A stretch of DNA of 64,000 nt, from contig OY294068.1 in NCBI GenBank assembly GCA_958510875.1, forward strand, positions 15,663,282 through 15,727,281, in the 5' to 3' direction. How positions within the stretch are numbered: position 1 is the first letter of the stretch; each line of letters opens with the position of its first letter. Made by a program: the position numbers and the translations under genes. Below, piece after piece: positions 59,600 through 64,000 of this stretch. This DNA is from Endomychus coccineus. Taxonomy: Eukaryota > Arthropoda > Insecta > Coleoptera > Endomychidae. The notes under the pieces were generated by a model. It did not search any database and was not told the DNA's origin. It saw only the letters and a program-made list of their open reading frames with translations.

Positions 59600-60655
59600 A
59601 TAAAGAATTCTTGACCCAGGTATGAATTATATATAAATTCTCAGGAATAGGTCACATTAACACTTATGCTTTATATTTTCTTGTCTTTACGTACGTTTCG
59701 GTCTCACGACCATCATCAGAAGACTTATTATGTCTAAAATTGGATTACTTAAAACTAATTGTATTAACAAGCGTCTTCATCGCACCAATCTCAATTAAAA
59801 TGCCACGTCGCCGAAACGAACAGAACACGAATAATCGAAATTGTAACACATCAATGTTATATGTATAATATATCAAGAATCCACTGCTACGCAGTACTCT
59901 TAATGAATGCAAGTTCATGTCAACAAAGTCTGTGAACGACTAGAAACGAGAACATTGGGTCCAAGTATTCACTTTCAAACCAGATGTTAGATTTATGAGC
60001 TAATAGAAAAAGGTTTGTCAGTTGGAATTATACTGTTCTACCTAAAATATACTTTTAACATTATAAAGACGCATGTAGGAATTTGCAAGTTTTAATTAAT
60101 TAAATTAGTATAAATATGACTTAGTGTCTGAATATCTGTCCTATGATTTACAGATTTGGAGTCACGTTTTATGTGAATCATCTCCAGAATAGATCTTTTA
60201 TAATAACTGGTTTCCTTAGTTGAAATATTAACATTTTTGTAATCGAATTGATGGTTATAATGAAAGCAGTGTTTAGCAAGGGCGCTGGAATTTTTGTTTC
60301 TTGTGCTATACTTATGGCCATACCTTCTTTTTTGCAAATATTGTTTATACTGTGTGGGTTTGTTTATCTTTAGGTATTAAAGGTTTTAGATTTGAGAAAT
60401 ATTTTCCAACACAGTTGGTAGGCTAATGCGCGACATTTATATCATACTTTTTCAAACATTTCTTGATTTTCTCTGAGGTCTCCGGAATGTATGGTAATGT
60501 TATATAATTATCTGTATTACCTTTTATGTTATTTTCATATGAAGATCCATTATAGATTTTGTTTATTCTCCGCTATCTGTAAGGCTGTTTATAACACTTT
60601 TTTATAACATGTTGGTGCAACGGAATTGAAATGAAGATAACGTTGAGACCAAACT
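59600..60655 (-). mobile_element. Penelope-like retroelement, 5'-truncated, - strand half of a head-to-head pair
   Basis: On the - strand: reverse transcriptase/linker scraps (60655-60500, with a deletion relative to 49745-50000), linker and endonuclease (60490-60092: VNISTKETSYYKRSILEMIH, IKRDSKSVNHRTDIQTLSH), 3' UTR, and a ribozyme tail at 59724-59683. The 60337-60092 frame is open. Confidence 0.8.
59683..59724 (-). ncRNA. Hammerhead ribozyme motif, copy 4 (intact)
   Basis: On the - strand: GTCTT, CTGATGA, T, GGTC-GTGA-GACC, GAAA, CGTACGTA, AAGAC. All core positions present; stem I five pairs, stem II four pairs, stem III short (CG/CG). Identical in core and stems to copy 5. Confidence 0.72.
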
Positions 60656-60707
60656 TCAATTTTATAACATTACCATACATTCCGGAGACCTCAGAGAAAA
60701 TTAAGAA

Positions 60708-61130
60708 ATGTTTGAAAAGTATGATATAAATGTAGCGCATAAGCCTACTAACTGTGTTAGAAAATATTTCTCAAATTTAAAACCCCCAAGACCTAAAGAT
60801 AAACAAACACACACATTGTACAAATTAAATTGTTTAGAATACGATCGGACTTATACTGTAATCTCTAAACAGTATTTACAAAAAAGATTGTATGGCCATA
60901 AGTATAGCACAAGAAACAAAAACTTAGAAAATTCCACCGCCCTTGCTAAACACTGCTTTGATTATAACCATCAATTCAATTACAAAAAAGTTAATATTTC
61001 AACTAAAGAAACCAATTATTTTAAAAGATCTAGTCTGGAGATGATTCACATAAAACGTGACTCCAAATCTGTAAATCATAGGACAGATATTCAGACACTA
61101 AGTCAGATTTATACTAACTTAATCAATTAA
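60708..61130 (+). CDS. GIY-YIG endonuclease domain of a Penelope-like element (partial protein)
   Basis: A 140-codon open frame ending TAA. NVAHKPTNCVRKYFSNLK is the linker with the CCHH-like approach; HTLYKLNCLEYDRTYTV is the GIY strand region (the YIG is changed to YTV); LQKRLYGHKYSTRNKN holds the conserved Arg/His helix; then ALAKHCFDYNHQFNYKKVNI and a C-terminal basic part. The domain matches PLE endonucleases. Reverse transcriptase is missing, so this is a fragment. The altered YIG suggests loss of activity. Confidence 0.72.
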   Translation: MFEKYDINVAHKPTNCVRKYFSNLKPPRPKDKQTHTLYKLNCLEYDRTYTVISKQYLQKRLYGHKYSTRNKNLENSTALAKHCFDYNHQFNYKKVNISTKETNYFKRSSLEMIHIKRDSKSVNHRTDIQTLSQIYTNLIN

Positions 61131-61503
61131 AGCTCTTGCAAATTCCTACATCCGTCTTTTAATGTTAAAAGTATATTTTAGGTAGAATGTCAATAGTATA
61201 TGTATATTTCCAATAACTGACAAACCTTTTTCTATTAGTTCGTTAATCTAACATCTGGTTTGAAAGTGGATGCTTGAACTTAATGTTCTCATTTCTAGTC
61301 GTTCATAGACTTTGTTGACATGAACTCGCATTTATTAAGAGTACTGCTTAACAGTGGATTCTTGATATAATTATACTTATAACATTCATGTGTTACAATT
61401 TCGATTATTCGTTTTTCTGTTCGTTTCGGCGACGTGGGCATTTTAATTGAGATTGGTGCGATAAGGACGCTTTGTGTAATACAATCAGTTTTAGACATAA
61501 TAA

Positions 61504-61545
61504 GTCTTCTGATGATGGTCGTGAGACCGAAACGTACGTAAAGAC
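61504..61545 (+). ncRNA. Hammerhead ribozyme motif, copy 5 (intact)
   Basis: GTCTT (61504-61508), CTGATGA (61509-61515), GGTC-GTGA-GACC, GAAA, CGTACGTA, AAGAC (61541-61545). Same layout as copy 4, located at the 3' end of the + strand PLE fragment. Confidence 0.72.
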
Positions 61546-61600
61546 AAGAAAATATAAAGCATAAGTGTTAATGAGACCTATTTCCCGAGAATTTATATGT

Positions 61601-62336
61601 ATATTTTATGTTTTTATTTTTTAACACGTTGAATGCCAACATCAAGAAACTTTATTAAAAAAATTAGCTTATTTTCACACCGAAATCCTGAAAATTACCT
61701 TGGCAGTCAGCCTGTTGAGTCATTTCTATTGTTTTTGATGTTTAATTGTATTTATATGTATATCTTATGTATTTCTGTTTTAACTTTGTTGTTGAATAAA
61801 AACTATTGGTAAAAACTATCGACTTTCATTTCCTACTTAAATTGTTAGAAAATAAAGTTTGCAGTTATTTCCTGTGTATCTTGATTCGAATTTCCCTCCA
61901 AACCATCATTTAGTAGGCTTTCATTCCGCGCGCGGCGCTCTTATCGCGGTTTCAGTACCTAACACGGAACATTTCATTCTACGGAGTAGTTATCTATAGT
62001 TGTAATCAAAGATATTGAAAACCAGGTCAGTCTGACAACACTGTATCACCCTCAACTATGACGTCATATCTTCCTTTCGCCGAACAACCAATATGAACAT
62101 TTTATTATTCATTTACGATGTAATCGTCGAAATTAGAAAATTCGAAACAAAAAAATCAATTCTGACTCAAAAATTTCAATTCTTTAATAAATTTATTTTA
62201 AAATATATAAAATCAAGATAAAATTAATTAGATGGTAATTAATATAATTTCTCTAAGAAAGGAAGAAACTAGCTTTCAAAATAGTATACATAAAATAGAT
62301 ATTCTCACCAAATAGTATCACTCGACATCAAAATAA
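61601..62336. other. Spacer downstream of the third gene
   Basis: Holds the presumed 3' UTR of the - strand gene at its right side (AT-rich 62100-62330) and, near 61920-61950, a CpG-rich CCGCGCGCGGCGCTCTTATCG patch of unknown role. No ORF of note. Confidence 0.45.
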
Positions 62337-63237
62337 TTAATTAGACTCGGAGTCTGCCCCAATTTGTTTCCTAATATTAAGTCTAGCTTTTTTCACTCGT
62401 TTTCTAAATTTTTCATAATTGAGTTCCTCCTCTGAGCTACACGAAGCATTATTATTATTAGAACACTCTTGGTGGATTCTCGAATTTTTAATACAGGATG
62501 AATTCATACTCGAACAAGGTCCCGTACCAAAACCGCTATCTGAAGCACTCGTACGCCTTTTTTTCACCGGCGTAATGTAATTATTTTCATAGTCACTATC
62601 ACTATCCGTAACGCCATTGAAGTCCATGTAAGATCCGTTGAAAGCGCTCCTACGGAAATACGAAGGTCGAAGGGTGCTGCTAGTGGTCGCAGTTTCTAAG
62701 CAACTTTCACTGCAAATCACAGAATCCAAGTGATTTCTGTGGTTTTGATTAGACGGCGACGCGTTAGTGGACTCACTATGGACCGTGACGACGTTTCCGT
62801 TGATGTTGTTGCTGTTCGTCATTTCCAATACGTTTATGTACATGTCGTGGGTGCCGTTTAATGGTGTTGGTAAAATATTGACCAGATTATTTTCTTCTAC
62901 GTTCCCGTTTTCGACGCAATTCACCGATGGGACGTCCTCCTCAGAGTCCTGCTCGATTATGCGGTAAATTGAATTACTCGAGTTAGTTATCCCTGTGCTA
63001 GTGCTTGGAGCGTCCAGCGAATTATTTGAATTATCACATGTTCCTCTCAAGCTTTGACGTGTTCTGTATTTTTTCAATTTACTCCTATCCGGAAGAAGTT
63101 TGTGTTTTCTGCTCTCCTTGTCGCTTGGTGTGTGTTTGCAGGGCGATTTTTTCGAACATCCATTGATTTTCGCCTGTTTTACAATTTTGTATTTGTGGCA
63201 CCCATTTTGCTTTTTATTTTTAACTTTTGAATTGTAT
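62337..63237 (-). CDS. Terminal coding exon of an unrecognised gene (Ser/Asn-rich, basic)
   Basis: An uninterrupted frame of about 300 codons ending TAA at 62339-62337. The exon starts after TATTTCAG at 63238-63240, in phase 2, so a first part of the protein lies right of the window. The N-side is basic and Cys/Lys-rich (NGCHKYKIVKQAK, GCSKKSPCKHTPSDKESRKH), the middle is Ser/Thr/Asn-rich with acidic SDSDSDYENN, then PVKKRRTSASDSGFG, a likely nuclear signal, and a charged conserved-looking end, NYEKFRKRVKKARLNIRKQ. Codon use and GC are higher than in the surrounding repeats. I do not recognise the family; a nuclear regulatory protein is a guess. AATAAA on the - strand near 62192-62197 could be its poly(A) signal. 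Confidence 0.7.
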
Positions 63238-64000
63238 CTGAAATAGAACAAGCATTATAGAAATCCGTTTGTCAATCCACTAAAAATAAACATTATGGCC
63301 ATATTTCATGATTAAATAAAATCGTTTATTATTTTTCAAGTTTCAAGTTTAGAATGGATTTTTATTACGTAATGGCTGATTCTATTCAATTTTTTATCAA
63401 ATAGTTAAGGATATTATGGATTTGTCAAAGTTATTATGATACATTCATGGAATAACATCATCGCCAATGCCAATAATAAATATTCCACTTAGACGTTGGT
63501 TTTGAATACAATATGTCCCCTATCCAGACGAAAAGGGCACAAATTAAGGAAACAAAACTAATGATAAAAATTGTTAAGGGAGGGGGCATTACGGTCCCCT
63601 AATGCCTAGGTCCTTTGTAGCCCGTGTTACGTGTCACCTAGTGGAGCGGTCACCACCCACGAGGGTGTTCACCATTTTCCCCCAGGTGAACGATTCCATA
63701 AGAGGTTAACACCTCGAAAAAACAACCTCAACCTCCCTTTAAAGCAGACAAGTACCAATTTTGATAAAATTTTGGACACTTGACCCTTGACCGTCAAAAT
63801 GATAGTAAAGTCACTGTTTACATGAGGTTTAGATTCAACTACCCCCAAACTCCTTACTCGCCACTTAAAACAGACAAATACCGATATTGATGAAATTTTG
63901 CACACTTGATCTCCAAACTCTCAAGAGAGAAGTCACCATCTATATGAGATTTTGAAAAAACTTTCCCATTTTTTTGCCCATCCCTTGGCGCAAATTATAA
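63238..64000. repeat. Intron of the third gene with repeat sequence
   Basis: 63341-63395 is the second copy of the repeat at exon O of USP24. 63560-64000 holds two diverged direct copies of about 125 nt (AAAGCAGACAAGTACCAATT near 63740 and AAAACAGACAAATACCGATA near 63865), with GAAATTTTGCACACTTGA blocks. No exon identified. Confidence 0.5.

Larger units (their letters stand above)
60660..61600 (+). mobile_element. Penelope-like retroelement, 5'-truncated, + strand half of a head-to-head pair
   Basis: Begins near ATTTTATAACATTACCATAC and carries the linker plus endonuclease ORF (60708-61130), a 3' UTR matching 59760-60080 inverted, and the ribozyme tail at 61504-61545, ending about ACCTATTTCCCGAGAATTTA. 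Confidence 0.82.

Noticed and set aside
1..64000. tRNA, rRNA, CRISPR, prophage or operon features
   Set aside because: None seen; the repeats are dispersed or tandem transposon sequence, and the coding regions are spliced.

Overview
The window looks like AT-rich, repeat-dense genomic DNA from an arthropod, most likely an insect (a beetle would fit, but that is inference). The evidence is small GT-AG exons separated by long introns, an invertebrate-type integrin alpha gene, and many mariner-type, Penelope-like and non-LTR elements. I saw no bacterial operon, CRISPR array, rRNA or tRNA.

Two large host genes converge. On the + strand, 3522-30108 holds the last 19 coding exons of a USP24-type ubiquitin hydrolase: 3,666 nt in one frame, 1,221 residues plus stop. 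They start at the end of the catalytic domain and run through the long C-terminal helical region; the 5' part of the gene lies left of the window. On the - strand, 53778 down to 32850 holds a complete integrin alpha subunit in 20 exons (3,264 nt, 1,087 residues): signal peptide, beta-propeller with three calcium loops, leg region, one transmembrane helix and a GFFKR tail. The 3' ends of the two genes are about 2.7 kb apart. A third gene enters from the right: its last coding exon is at 63237-62337 (-) and I do not recognise the product.

Nearly everything else is mobile DNA in introns and spacers. (a) Penelope-like retroelements (PLEs) lie at 1-1760, 33790-34100, 38980-39710, 48100-50960 and 59600-61600. 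Their tails carry a hammerhead-ribozyme motif, found five times (1664, 30847, 30915, 59683, 61504). (b) IS630/Tc1/mariner-type elements with TA target duplications include a DD41D-like element (1761-3239), a long-inverted-repeat element (11976-14292), two mariners (15708-16940 and 19545-20668) and deletion derivatives. (c) Foldback elements and MITEs lie at 362-980, 4301-5559, 40461-42040, 46400-47410 and 55898-56835, and a 0.97-kb TA-flanked family is present in two copies (9892-10860 and 35474-36440). (d) Non-LTR fragments lie at 17755, 25300, 34110, 48553 and 51790-53380. (e) There is a decayed Crypton-type tyrosine recombinase at 58600-59440. Several insertions are nested, so relative ages can be read.

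Exon joins were checked by hand for phase and reading frame, so coding coordinates should be good to the base. Outer limits of most repeats are approximate unless a target duplication is stated.
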